Source: Qipengyuania polymorpha
Lineage (GTDB): Bacteria > Pseudomonadota > Alphaproteobacteria > Sphingomonadales > Sphingomonadaceae
DNA: 64,000 bases
Direction of reading: 5' to 3'
Assembly (NCBI RefSeq): GCF_019711435.1
Contig: NZ_JAIGNK010000002.1
Coordinates: 372,001-436,000 of the forward strand
In this document: positions 17,018-25,699 of the stretch, piece by piece
Numbering within the stretch: position 1 is the first letter of the stretch
Layout: each line of letters starts with the position of its first letter
Made by a program: the position numbers and the translations under genes
Notes under the pieces: model-generated
Told to the model about the DNA's origin: nothing
The model's input: the letters and a program-made list of their open reading frames with translations, nothing else
Databases searched by the model: none

Positions 17018-18243
17018 GCAGTCTCCCCGGCCATGCTGGCCAAAAGCGCCGCGTCGGGCGCGTCGGGACGAAGGTCGAGATAGCTGCGAAGGGCAGCCTG
17101 CCCCTCCGCCTTGAAGCCGTCACGCAAGAGCGAAATGCCCAGTCCGCGCCAGCTTTCGGCAGGCGCCGTGCCGGTGGCTATCGCCTGGCGGTAGAAATCG
17201 GCAGCCTGCGCGAAATCGCCTTCTTCGGCGCGCGCGCGGTAAAGTTCGCCGCGGGCGTAGAGCAGGTCGCCGGTCCATCCGAGCGGGTCGTCACCGGCGA
17301 GCGTGGCCAGAAGGTATTCGGTCCCGCCGAAGTCCTTCAGCGCAATCTGGTCGTCGATAAGCTTGGGCCACCAGTCGCCGATGGCAGCGCGATATTCGGT
17401 AGCACCGCGGTCGTATTCCTTGTCCTCGTCCATCGCCTCGCGCGCCATGATGGCAAGCTTGCCCATGCGGTCGGTCGAGCGTGGGTGAGTGGCAAAGAGG
17501 CCGCCATTGCGGTTCTTGTCGCTGCGGTGGCGGCGTTCCTTGGCCGTCGCATCCATCTCCGCGCCCAGCTGCGACCAGATAGCCGAGGCAGCACGCGGGT
17601 CGTAACCGGCACTCACCAGCTCGTCGATGGAGCCGGCATCCGCCTCGCGCTCCATCTCGCGGTTGAAGGAATAGACGCTGCCGATGAGCGCATATTGCGA
17701 CGCCATGGCGGCAGCATAGGGCAGCCGCACCGGCAGGATCGACAGCCAGCTCATGATGTCGGTCTTGGTGCGGATCGAGCGGAAGATGCGCAGCGAATGC
17801 TGTTTTTCGAAATGGGTGAACTCGTGGCCCAAAACGGCAGCCAACTGCGCCTCGTCGCGCATGCGCAGGAGGAGGCCCGAATAGACCAGCATCGCGCCAT
17901 TGGGCGCCATGCTCGCGTTGAATTGAGGCGTTCGCACAAGGTAGAGGCGGGTTGCCTGACAACGCTCCTCACCCACGGTCTTGCACAGCACCGAGCGGAC
18001 GTAGGCGTTGAGCTCGGGGTCCTCGATGAGGAAGCGCGATTCCTTGAGGCGCTTTTCCGCCTCGTCCATCTCGTACCACAGGCCCTTTTCGAGATCGTCC
18101 TGCGGCTCGTAACCGTGGGCGCTGGGGAGCGGGGTGTCGTCGACATCCTCCGCCTCGATGATTTCAGGCTCGTCGGCGTCCTGCGCGGCGAGCGGCTGGA
18201 TGGCGAGGCCCGCGATGGCGACGCTGGCAAGGAGGCCCTTCAT
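17014..18243 (-). CDS. M48 family zinc metalloprotease, cassette protein B copy 2
   Basis: 409-residue secreted metalloprotease. Signal peptide about residues 1-20, then an acidic N-terminal stretch (DADEPEIIEAEDVDD). The zinc site is HEFTH (His140-His144) within VLGHEFTHFEKQHS; the third ligand is likely Glu in MEREADAGSIDELV. NASMAPNGAMLVYSGLLLRM upstream is typical of M48/BepA-like proteases. The C-terminal region (LLYARGELYRARAEEGDFAQAADFYRQAIATG) looks like TPR repeats, as in BepA. Known relatives act in outer-membrane protein quality control. ATGA overlaps join it to A copy 2 upstream and C copy 2 downstream. Its paralog is at 19889-21052. Confidence 0.92.
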   Translation of the reverse strand: MKGLLASVAIAGLAIQPLAAQDADEPEIIEAEDVDDTPLPSAHGYEPQDDLEKGLWYEMDEAEKRLKESRFLIEDPELNAYVRSVLCKTVGEERCQATRLYLVRTPQFNASMAPNGAMLVYSGLLLRMRDEAQLAAVLGHEFTHFEKQHSLRIFRSIRTKTDIMSWLSILPVRLPYAAAMASQYALIGSVYSFNREMEREADAGSIDELVSAGYDPRAASAIWSQLGAEMDATAKERRHRSDKNRNGGLFATHPRSTDRMGKLAIMAREAMDEDKEYDRGATEYRAAIGDWWPKLIDDQIALKDFGGTEYLLATLAGDDPLGWTGDLLYARGELYRARAEEGDFAQAADFYRQAIATGTAPAESWRGLGISLLRDGFKAEGQAALRSYLDLRPDAPDAALLASMAGETA

Positions 18244-19100
18244 TCTGCGTCCTCCTCTTCGGTCGCTTCGGTGGCAGGCAAGTCACTTTCCTCACCGGCA
18301 GGCCGCAGCGTGCCGTCCTCGGCCGTGGCGGGAGGGACGACAATGACCACGCCTTCCGGGTCTTCACCCGGCTCGCCAGCGGCCTTGAGCGGGAACTCCT
18401 CCATCAGCTGCGCGACACGCTTCTGCGCACCTTCCACCGTGCGCGGGTCGCCGCCCATCGAGGTGTCGACGTTGAGCCAGACAAGGTCGCCCGTGTTGAG
18501 ATCGACCAGCCCGGCATAGCCCATGTGCACGCCCGAAGGCACGAACCCGCCGCCCAGCACCAAAGCAAGGCCCTGGATGACTTTGCGGCCCGTCGAACCG
18601 TAGCTGTCGTAGGTATAGAAGAAGAGGCCGTAATCGCCGCCCAGTTCCTTCAACTGCGCCGCGCCCTCACCCAGCGTCCAGTCGAACCGATCTTTCTTGG
18701 TCGGCAGGCGGTTGCCATAGGTCATCTTGTGCGTGAGCACCGCGCTCGCGACCGTGCCGAACAGCGCGGTGTAGCTTTCCACCACATCGCCCATCTCGCC
18801 TTCCTGGTCAGGCACCATGACCAGTTCGATGCCGTTCGCTCCGTGCATTTCCTGCATCGCGCCGATGAGGTTGGCCTTGGCGGTCTCGGTCCACTCGGCG
18901 TTCGGCTCGTGCATCCCGCCCGTGGTCTGCGCGCCGACGCGCACATTGGGGCGGAAGACGAGGATGTTCGCCTCGCCCGCCTTGATCTGGTAGCCTTCCT
19001 TGACTTCCGTACGCTCCAAGCCGCCGAACTGCGCATGGGCAGGCAGGGCGGTGACGAGCGTCATCGACAGGGCGGCCGCAACCGCAAGAATATATCGCAT
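18240..19100 (-). CDS. Cassette protein A, copy 2 (secreted, unknown)
   Basis: 286 residues from the ATG at 19100 (GGAGG upstream); the start MRYILAVAAALSM gives a proper signal peptide, and the longer upstream reading does not. Core features shared with the copy at 21055-21789 are ANILVFRPNVRVGAQ, GNRLPTKKDRFDWTLG, YGLFFYTYDSYGS and GYAGLVDLNTGDLVWLN. About 30 of 47 residues are identical by eye over the last block. Copy 2 adds a Pro/acidic tail of about 40 residues (ending EATEEEDAE). The LVDLxTGxxxWLN pattern recalls CsgG/LpoB/GNA1162-like periplasmic folds, which is speculative. Its stop overlaps the M48 start. Confidence 0.8.
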   Translation of the reverse strand: MRYILAVAAALSMTLVTALPAHAQFGGLERTEVKEGYQIKAGEANILVFRPNVRVGAQTTGGMHEPNAEWTETAKANLIGAMQEMHGANGIELVMVPDQEGEMGDVVESYTALFGTVASAVLTHKMTYGNRLPTKKDRFDWTLGEGAAQLKELGGDYGLFFYTYDSYGSTGRKVIQGLALVLGGGFVPSGVHMGYAGLVDLNTGDLVWLNVDTSMGGDPRTVEGAQKRVAQLMEEFPLKAAGEPGEDPEGVVIVVPPATAEDGTLRPAGEESDLPATEATEEEDAE

Positions 19101-19224
19101 GAGGAGCGAGCCTCCATGTATGGGGAATGCGCATAATCGCATCCATGTAATGAACCATCGCTGACGGGCGAGTGTTCCATTTGTTATAGCTGGAGAATCC
19201 CGCCGAGTGCCTTGGCGCGGGCAT

Positions 19225-19262
19225 GAAAAAGGGCACCGCGAGCAAGTGCCCGCGGTGCCCTT
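19225..19262 (-). terminator. Terminator separating the two M48 cassettes
   Basis: Perfect 12-bp stem (AAGGGCACCGCG paired with CGCGGTGCCCTT) followed on the minus strand by TTTTT. It lies between the stop of C copy 1 (19285) and the start of A copy 2 (19100), so each cassette probably has its own transcript. Confidence 0.93.
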
Positions 19263-19284
19263 GTCGGCTAGCAAGCTAAGACGC

Positions 19285-19887
19285 TTATTTCAGCTGGAGC
19301 GTGTCCATGATGACATGCACTTCCTCGATCGACTGGTCGAAATAGTGCAACTCGGGAGCGATGAAGTTGACGAGGTAGACCTGGCCATCGACCTTTGCCA
19401 GACGTGCCTCGCCGACGCGGGTGAGCGCATCGTTGGGCAGCGCAAATTCATAGGTCATCTTGATGGCATCATGGCCGCCAAGTTTCGAAGGTTCCATTGC
19501 GCGGACATCGAACTGCGTCACGTCATATTCGATCGAGAAGCTGGCTTCGAACAGTTCTGCAAGGTCGGTGACGAGCATGTCGCCGCGGACCTTGGGCATC
19601 GGCCGTTCCTTCTTCTTGCGGTCCTTGAACAGCGTATCGCCATCGCCGACCTGGCCGATGAAGTGCATCATGTTGAGGCCGAAACCGTCCTGCGTCCAGA
19701 TTTCACCGCGCTTGGCGGGGCGACGCGACCAGCGGCTCCACTCGGTCTGCGGCGTGACGACGAAAGCGCCCTTGCCGACATCGGTGGCTTCGGTGGTGAT
19801 ACGCTTCCAGCCAGCAAATGCCGGAGCCGGGGCGATGGCCATCGCAGCAGTGGCGAGGGCGAGCGAAAGTTTCTTTGCAGTCTTCAT
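19285..19887 (-). CDS. Cassette protein C, copy 1 (secreted, unknown)
   Basis: 200 residues, the same length as its paralog at 16415-17017. Signal peptide ALATAAMAIAPAPAFA. Conserved marks are GEIWTQDGFGLNMMHF, DGDTLFKDRKKKERP, DMLVTDLAELFEASFS, LGGHDAIKMTYEF and VYLVNFIAPELHYFD. The upstream M48 stop lies 1 nt before its ATG; the RBS is AAGGGGTCGTAAC. A strong terminator follows. Function unknown. Confidence 0.8.
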   Translation of the reverse strand: MKTAKKLSLALATAAMAIAPAPAFAGWKRITTEATDVGKGAFVVTPQTEWSRWSRRPAKRGEIWTQDGFGLNMMHFIGQVGDGDTLFKDRKKKERPMPKVRGDMLVTDLAELFEASFSIEYDVTQFDVRAMEPSKLGGHDAIKMTYEFALPNDALTRVGEARLAKVDGQVYLVNFIAPELHYFDQSIEEVHVIMDTLQLK

Positions 19888-19888
19888 G

Positions 19889-21052
19889 TTACGACCCCTT
19901 GATCATCATCTGCATCATCGGTGCATCGGGCGCATCCGGCGCCAGTTCGAGATAGGTTGCGAGCGCTTCTGCGCCCTGTTCGCGGTTGCGTGCCCGCATC
20001 AGTGTGAGGCCCAGCCCGCGCCATGCCTCGGGACGGGTCGACCCCGCCTCGATAGCTGTGCGATAGGCTTCCTCTGCCGTAACGAGGTCACGCGGAAGGC
20101 CGCGCTTGCGGTAGAGTTCGCCCTGCATGACGTAATGGATGGGACGCCACTGGTCGCCGCCCATCTGATCGAGAATGAACTTCGAAGCAGCGAAGTCATT
20201 GCGCTGCAACTGGTCCTCGAAGAAGGTCAGCAGGTAGGGGTCCATGGTCTCGCCATAACGCTCGAACCCATAGTCGCCATCGTCAGCATGCTCGGCTGTG
20301 GCGCGCGCCAGATACTCCGAACGTGCCAGCGGGGCCGGATGGCTGGCGAACCAACCGGTGCTGCGACCACGCTTGCGACGCTTGCGTTCTTCGGCGCGGG
20401 CATCGTCCTCGTCGATCAGGCGAACCCAGATGTCGGCAGCCGCGCGGCTCGCATAGGGCGAGGCGGCGAGATAGTCTGCCGATGCCACATCGGCTTCCTT
20501 CTCCATGTCGCGATTGAAGCTGAAGACATCCAGCAGGAAGAAGGCCCCGAGCGGAACGCCCACGACCACGCTGACAATCGACGCGATGTCCGAACCGCTG
20601 CGCAGCCGTTTGAACAGCTGCAGCGAATGCCGCTGTTCGAAATGGCTGAACTCGTGACCCAGTACGGACGCCAACTCAGCCTCGTTGCGCATGCGCAGGA
20701 GGAGGCCGGAATTGACCATCATCATGCCGTTGGGCGCCATGCTGGCATTGAAGGCATTGTTGCGGACAACGTAGATGCGCGTGGCGTTGCAGCGGTCGTC
20801 ACCGACCGAGCGACACAGCACATCCTTCATGTACTGGTTGATGCCTTCGTCGCGAATGAGGTCCTTGCTGGTCGCAACCTTGCGTTCGACTTCGTCGAAG
20901 CTTTCCCACAAGCCGCGTTCATCGACATCTTCCGGTTCATATGCGCCGGTGAAGACAGGATATTCGGCGCGATTGGCCTTATCACCCGCCTGCACCGCAG
21001 GGGCGCAGGCGAGAGCAACGAAAGCCCCTGCCGTAGCGAGGAGAGAGCGCAT
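19889..21052 (-). CDS. M48 family zinc metalloprotease, cassette protein B copy 1
   Basis: 387 residues from the ATG at 21052, which gives the signal peptide MRSLLATAGAFVALACAPAVQA and lies 2 nt after the stop of A copy 1. HEFSH (His133-His137) in VLGHEFSHFEQRHS is the zinc motif, with Glu in MEKEADVASADYLA as likely third ligand. FNASMAPNGMMMVNSGLLLRM, a membrane-like segment (IVSVVVGVPLGAFFLLDV) and TPR-like C-terminal repeats follow. It aligns with the protease at 17014-18243 along most of its length. Likely BepA/YcaL-like periplasmic quality-control activity, from family knowledge. Confidence 0.92.
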   Translation of the reverse strand: MRSLLATAGAFVALACAPAVQAGDKANRAEYPVFTGAYEPEDVDERGLWESFDEVERKVATSKDLIRDEGINQYMKDVLCRSVGDDRCNATRIYVVRNNAFNASMAPNGMMMVNSGLLLRMRNEAELASVLGHEFSHFEQRHSLQLFKRLRSGSDIASIVSVVVGVPLGAFFLLDVFSFNRDMEKEADVASADYLAASPYASRAAADIWVRLIDEDDARAEERKRRKRGRSTGWFASHPAPLARSEYLARATAEHADDGDYGFERYGETMDPYLLTFFEDQLQRNDFAASKFILDQMGGDQWRPIHYVMQGELYRKRGLPRDLVTAEEAYRTAIEAGSTRPEAWRGLGLTLMRARNREQGAEALATYLELAPDAPDAPMMQMMIKGS

Positions 21053-21054
21053 GA

Positions 21055-21789
21055 TTACTTCTCTTCGGTGATGGTGCTGCCGGGGAAGTCGGCGAGCAAC
21101 TGGCTTACGCGCTTCTGCATTCCGTCGGCTTCGCGCACATCGCCGCCCATCTGCGGGTCGGCATTGAGCCACAGCACGTTTCCAGTGCGAAGATCGACGA
21201 GACCAGCGTAGCCGATGTGCACCGGCGGGACACCGCCGACGAGCATGCGCATGATCTTGTTACCGGCCGAGGCGTAGTGGTCTTCGGTATAGATGAAGAG
21301 GCCGTATTTCGCGTCGGAAACCTCGGCGAGGCGGGCGATCTCGTCACCCAGCGTCCAGTCAAAGGCGCCGCGCTTGCGGGTTGGCAGGCGGTTGCCGACG
21401 AAGAACTGGTGCACCATGATCGAGTTGGCGACCGAGTTGAACAGCGCTTCGTATTCGGCAACCAGTTCGGCCTGCTCGCCGTAGAGTTCCGGCATCTGGA
21501 CGAGTTCGTTCGACATCCGCGACTGGGCGTTGACCAGTTCCGCGTCCATCAGCTTGCGGGCTTCTTCGGTCCATTCGGCACGCGGTTCGAACATGCCGGC
21601 CATCGACTTTTCGCCGACCTTCACGCTCGGGCGAAAGAGAAGGATCTTCTCGCCCTGGATCGAAGCTTCTTCGAACCCGGGACGGACGCCCGATTTTTCC
21701 TGCGCGAAGGCAGGCTGCGTGGCCATGCCGAATGCAAGGACAGCACCAAACGCCGCCACGAAGGCAGCGCGCAAACGCAAAATAGTCAT
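21055..21789 (-). CDS. Cassette protein A, copy 1 (secreted, unknown)
   Basis: 244 residues with a signal peptide (AAFVAAFGAVLAFGMATQPAFA). It shares KILLFRPSVKVGEKSMAGM, GNRLPTRKRGAFDWTLGDE, KYGLFIYTEDHYAS and HIGYAGLVDLRTGNVLWLN with the copy at 18240-19100, but lacks that copy's acidic tail. It opens the A-B-C cassette. RBS AGGGGTCACAAGATC. A palindrome lies 70 bp upstream. Function unknown. Confidence 0.82.
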   Translation of the reverse strand: MTILRLRAAFVAAFGAVLAFGMATQPAFAQEKSGVRPGFEEASIQGEKILLFRPSVKVGEKSMAGMFEPRAEWTEEARKLMDAELVNAQSRMSNELVQMPELYGEQAELVAEYEALFNSVANSIMVHQFFVGNRLPTRKRGAFDWTLGDEIARLAEVSDAKYGLFIYTEDHYASAGNKIMRMLVGGVPPVHIGYAGLVDLRTGNVLWLNADPQMGGDVREADGMQKRVSQLLADFPGSTITEEK

Positions 21790-21858
21790 GATCTTGTGAC
21801 CCCTGAAATAATCCCGGGATCACGTTACTGCCGAAATTGGACAGTTCAACTACGAAAC

Positions 21859-21874
21859 ACCCCTAAATAGGGGT
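21859..21874. promoter_or_regulatory. Palindrome upstream of cassette A copy 1
   Basis: ACCCCT-AAAT-AGGGGT, a perfect 6-bp dyad in an AT-rich stretch (21850-21890) about 70 bp before the ATG of A copy 1. It could be an operator or part of the promoter. No regulator can be named. Confidence 0.3.
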
Positions 21875-21903
21875 TAAATTAACAGTTCTCTATTGCCTTG
21901 CAC

Positions 21904-22761
21904 TCAGCGCCCGGGTCGCATGTCCAGCATTTCATCGCGGTGGTAGTCGACCAGGCCGGGGAAAGGCTGGATCCGTGAAATACGCTCGCCGAAATAGTTG
22001 GGCATGCGCTGGACCAGTTCGAAATCGGGTATGGTCAGCATCTCGAACGGAATGCGCGGGTCGATCACGTAATCGCTCGGTGGCTGGAGCATCATGCCGA
22101 AGCGTGTCGCCTGGTCGGTGCTGTTGCTGGAACCGGGATAGGCGGGCAGCGAATTCCCGCGTTCGTCGAGCCATGTCAGCCCGACGCGCACTGCCGTCAC
22201 CATGCCAGCGCGGGTATTGAAGGCCATCGTGCCCATGCAGGCGCAGTCGCCCGCGCCCCCGGTCCCTACCCCGTAGAAGACATATTTGCCGACCGGCACC
22301 TCGAACAGCCAGAGCGAGAATTCCTTGCCGTTCGCGAACCGGTTTTGCGGTCCCACTGTAAACACACGCTGCGCTTCCAGTGCAGGCCAGGCGAAATTGG
22401 CATCGGTGGGCTCCACCGGCATTTCAGGTGCCGCCTCGCCCGTTGGCGATGCTTCCCAGCGCGCACGCCTTTCCTGATAGCGCTCCATTTCGCGGGCGAA
22501 TTTCGCCTGCTTCTCGGCAAGCGCCGCCTGCCGCTGTTCTTCCCAATCGGCGCGCTCGGCATCGCTCGGCAGCGCCAGCCAGCGCGAAATGACCTGGCCC
22601 GGCGCCTCGACGAGCAGATAGGCCTTACTGCGATCGAGCGCGAGGTTCTTCACGTCGCCGAAGCGGCGAATTTCCAATGGTTCGCTCTCCTGCGCGGCAG
22701 CAGGGGTAGCCGTGAGCATGGCCGAGCCGAGCGCGGCGGCCAAAACGAGAAAGCGCTTCAT
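21904..22761 (-). CDS. Secreted protein of unknown function (D)
   Basis: 285 residues, signal peptide MKRFLVLAAALGSAMLTATPAAAQ. A predicted charged coiled-coil (about residues 70-105, EEQRQAALAEKQAKFAREME) sits between beta-rich parts that include KAYLLVEAPGQVISRWLALP and LWLFEVPVGKYVFYGVG, then GAGDCACMGT with a CxC pair. The ATG overlaps the stop of the upstream gene (ATGA). It precedes the M48 cassette by 114 bp. No recognised family. Confidence 0.75.
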   Translation of the reverse strand: MKRFLVLAAALGSAMLTATPAAAQESEPLEIRRFGDVKNLALDRSKAYLLVEAPGQVISRWLALPSDAERADWEEQRQAALAEKQAKFAREMERYQERRARWEASPTGEAAPEMPVEPTDANFAWPALEAQRVFTVGPQNRFANGKEFSLWLFEVPVGKYVFYGVGTGGAGDCACMGTMAFNTRAGMVTAVRVGLTWLDERGNSLPAYPGSSNSTDQATRFGMMLQPPSDYVIDPRIPFEMLTIPDFELVQRMPNYFGERISRIQPFPGLVDYHRDEMLDMRPGR

Positions 22762-23366
22762 AGTCCAAGGTCCTGCGTCGTGGGTCGTTCACCGGATGCC
22801 ACCAGCGCCTGCTGCGCCAGTTTGCGTTGCCTGTCCTCTTCGACGACAGCGCGAGCGCCTTCTTCGAAATTGAAAGCTTCCCACAAGTCCTTGTCGAGAC
22901 CGAAGCGCGCATAGCCCTTGTAGAACATGCAGCGGCGCATCGACACGCGGCGGGTCAGCCGGGCTTCCGCAGGGGCGAAAATCGCAGTTGCGAGGGCTCC
23001 GACGACAGCGCCGCCCACCTGACCGGCAAGCAATCCATATTGCGCACTGGCTGCAGCGGTGTCTGGATAAAACGAGGAGCGGGTCAGTCCCCGTGCCAAG
23101 CCGTCGCATTCGCGAAGGTCGCCCAATGCCTCGGCAAAACCCGTATCCGCGCGGTGGAAGTAGTAATACTTCTCGTAATTCTTGCGGTCGTCACGGTCCT
23201 CGACGAAATCGAGCACCGGTATTTGAATCTCGGACGGGTCGGGCACCCAGCCCATCCACTCCACATCGCTCGTAGGATCGGCCACCTTGCCCGGCACAGG
23301 ATTTTCCTGCGCTGCGACGGGCAAGGCCGCGCATGCCAGCACGGCCGCGAATATGCGGTATTTCAT
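22758..23366 (-). CDS. Secreted protein of unknown function (E)
   Basis: 202 residues from the ATG at 23366, chosen because MKYRIFAAVLACAALPVAAQ is a signal peptide. It contains an aromatic/charged stretch (RKNYEKYYYFHR), two mid-protein cysteines (LRECDGLA, MRRCMFYKGYARFG) and a glycine-zipper-like segment (GLLAGQVGGAVVGALATAIF). Coupled to gene D by an ATGA overlap; starts 60 bp after gatB. The pair may be co-transcribed with gatB. Function unknown. Confidence 0.75.
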   Translation of the reverse strand: MKYRIFAAVLACAALPVAAQENPVPGKVADPTSDVEWMGWVPDPSEIQIPVLDFVEDRDDRKNYEKYYYFHRADTGFAEALGDLRECDGLARGLTRSSFYPDTAAASAQYGLLAGQVGGAVVGALATAIFAPAEARLTRRVSMRRCMFYKGYARFGLDKDLWEAFNFEEGARAVVEEDRQRKLAQQALVASGERPTTQDLGL

Positions 23367-23426
23367 CTGCGACCCCCAATTCCAATCGGGTGCGACCTTA
23401 TGCACCCGACCGGATGGAGGCAAGCG

Positions 23427-24926
23427 TCAGCCGTCCAGCTTGGCCTTCAAGAGCTGGTTCACCACCGCCGGATTGGCCTTGCCCTGCATCGCCTTCATCG
23501 TCTGGCCGACGAAGAAGCCGAAGAGCTTGTCCTTGCCGCCGCGATATTCGGCGACCTTGTCCTCGTTCGCGGCGATGATCTCGTCGATCTTGGCCTCGAT
23601 CGCGCCAGTGTCGCTCACCTGCTTGAGACCGCGCTCGTCAGCAATGGCTTCGGGCTCGCCGCCTTCCTTGAGGACGATTTCGTAGATCTCCTTGGCCTGG
23701 CCGCCGGAGATTTCGCCCTTGTCCTGCATGGCAAGGATGCTCGCCTGCGCCTCGGCCGTGGCGTTCGCCATGTTCGCGTCGTCACCCAGCGACTTGACCA
23801 CGCCCGGCGCAACCGAGAGCGCCCAGTTGGCGACCTGCGTTGCAACCTTGGCCTCGGGCTTGCCGATTTTGGCGGCGGTTGCCGCAAGCAGCGTTTCGAA
23901 GCGGCCGAAGGTCTCGACCTCGGCAGTCAATTCGCGTGCGTTGTAGGGCGTGAGGCCCAGCTCGTTCTCGTACCGCGCGCGCTTGGCGTCGGGCAGTTCG
24001 GGAAGCGAAGCGCGGCATTCCTCGATGAAGCTGTCCTCCAGTTCCAGCGGCAGCAGGTCCGGATCGGGGAAATAGCGATAGTCATGCGCGTCTTCCTTCG
24101 AGCGCATGGTGCGCGTCGTGCCGGTACCGGGGTCGAACAGGCGCGTCTCCTGGTCGACCGTGCCGCCGTTTTCCAGAACGTCGACCTGGCGGTTCGCCTC
24201 ATATTCGATGACCTGCATCACGAAGCGGACCGAGTTCACGTTTTTGGTCTCGGTGCGGGTGCCGAATTCCTCGCCCGGGCGGCGGACCGACACGTTGACG
24301 TCGGCGCGCATCGAACCTTCTTCCATGTTCCCGTCGCACGATCCGACATAGCGCAGAATGCTGCGCAGCTTGCGGACATAGGCACCCGCTTCGGCGGGGC
24401 TGCGCATGTCGGGCTTCGACACGATTTCCATCAGCGCGATGCCGACGCGGTTGAGGTCGACATAGGACATGGTCGGATGCTGGTCGTGCATCAGCTTGCC
24501 CGCGTCCTGCTCGACATGGATGCGCTCGATGCCGATGACCTTGTCTTCCGGGATGCCGGCCTTCTCGTCCGCCTCGATATGCAGCACGCCCTCCCCCACG
24601 ATGGGGTGGTAGAGCTGGCTGATCTGGTAGCCCTGCGGAAGGTCGGCGTAAAAGTAGTTTTTGCGGTCGAACCGGCTCCATTTGTTGATCTGCGCCTCGA
24701 TCGCCATGCCCGTGCGCACCGCCTGGCGGATGCACTCCTGGTTCGGCACGGGCAGCATGCCGGGCATCGCCGCATCGACGAGGCTGACCTGCGTGTTCGG
24801 CTCGGCACCGAAAGCGGTCGAAGCGCCGCTGAACAGCTTGGCGTTGGAAGTGACCTGTGCGTGGACTTCGAGGCCGATCACGACCTCCCATTCGCCCGTT
24901 GCGCCCTGGATGCGGTAAGTACTCAT
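23427..24926 (-). CDS. gatB: Asp-tRNA(Asn)/Glu-tRNA(Gln) amidotransferase subunit B
   Basis: 499-residue tRNA-binding/kinase subunit of GatCAB, which amidates mischarged Glu-tRNA(Gln) and Asp-tRNA(Asn). Signature blocks include [74 protein letters not shown] and a C-terminal YqeY-like tail ([20 protein letters not shown]). Length is typical. The ATG overlaps the fkbM stop (ATGA). Confidence 0.98.
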   Translation of the reverse strand: MSTYRIQGATGEWEVVIGLEVHAQVTSNAKLFSGASTAFGAEPNTQVSLVDAAMPGMLPVPNQECIRQAVRTGMAIEAQINKWSRFDRKNYFYADLPQGYQISQLYHPIVGEGVLHIEADEKAGIPEDKVIGIERIHVEQDAGKLMHDQHPTMSYVDLNRVGIALMEIVSKPDMRSPAEAGAYVRKLRSILRYVGSCDGNMEEGSMRADVNVSVRRPGEEFGTRTETKNVNSVRFVMQVIEYEANRQVDVLENGGTVDQETRLFDPGTGTTRTMRSKEDAHDYRYFPDPDLLPLELEDSFIEECRASLPELPDAKRARYENELGLTPYNARELTAEVETFGRFETLLAATAAKIGKPEAKVATQVANWALSVAPGVVKSLGDDANMANATAEAQASILAMQDKGEISGGQAKEIYEIVLKEGGEPEAIADERGLKQVSDTGAIEAKIDEIIAANEDKVAEYRGGKDKLFGFFVGQTMKAMQGKANPAVVNQLLKAKLDG

Positions 24927-25699
24927 GTCGTCTGCTCCTCGCGGCGGATGTAGATCAGGTTTTCGCCCCTGATCAGCAGGTCGAAATCGCGCCTGCCCAT
25001 TTCCGCCTGGAAATTCCTGCTCGTCCCCCTTGTGGGGAAAATGTGATCGTGCGGCTCGATATAGACGAGTTTCACCTCGTCGAGCCAGTCGGTGTTCGCC
25101 GCAAAAAGGTCGTCTTCAAAACCTTCGATGTCGACCTTCACCGCAAAAAGTTCGCCCTTGTCCACCATCGCCACACAATCGGCGGCAGTGACCACCCGGC
25201 AGCCGCTGTCGGCCCGGGTGGTGGTGACGGCAAAGGCTTCCGCCTCGCTGCCGACCGAGACATGGCCCGGCTCTCCGCCGATGGCTCCCTCGACCAAGGT
25301 GATGCGGCCGTGACCGGCGCAATTGGCCTGCGCCATCGCAAAATTGGCCGCGTCGGGCTCGACCGCGACGATATGCGCTTGCGGATACTCCTGCGCGAAC
25401 CAGAGCGATGCAGGGCCGATATTCGCGCCCGCATCGACGATGACCGGCACATTGCCGCGCGCACGGATATCCGCTTCGTAACGCGCGGCGCGCTCGCGGT
25501 GCGCGGCCTGCGCAATGGCATATTGCCGGTCCCGCCAGACCTGCCTGACGACTTCGACATCGCTGCCGTTGGGACGCACGCGAATGCTCCCGCCACCCGC
25601 GAGCGGCAGGGTCGAGGACCCAAGCGCCGCACGCGCAGTGAAGGCCGGACCGCCGCGCAGCAGGTCCTTGGCAGTGGCAAGAGCCCTGCCCTTGAGCAT
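24923..25699 (-). CDS. FkbM family SAM-dependent methyltransferase
   Basis: 258 residues. The ATG at 25699 shares one base with the gatA stop (TAATG), which supports this start over the upstream GTG. The class I methyltransferase signature [17 protein letters not shown] begins near residue 80, followed by [14 protein letters not shown] and the FkbM motif [14 protein letters not shown]. FkbM enzymes usually O-methylate sugars or lipids; here the substrate is unknown. The gene is inserted between gatA and gatB with overlapping ends on both sides. Confidence 0.9.
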   Translation of the reverse strand: MLKGRALATAKDLLRGGPAFTARAALGSSTLPLAGGGSIRVRPNGSDVEVVRQVWRDRQYAIAQAAHRERAARYEADIRARGNVPVIVDAGANIGPASLWFAQEYPQAHIVAVEPDAANFAMAQANCAGHGRITLVEGAIGGEPGHVSVGSEAEAFAVTTTRADSGCRVVTAADCVAMVDKGELFAVKVDIEGFEDDLFAANTDWLDEVKLVYIEPHDHIFPTRGTSRNFQAEMGRRDFDLLIRGENLIYIRREEQTT

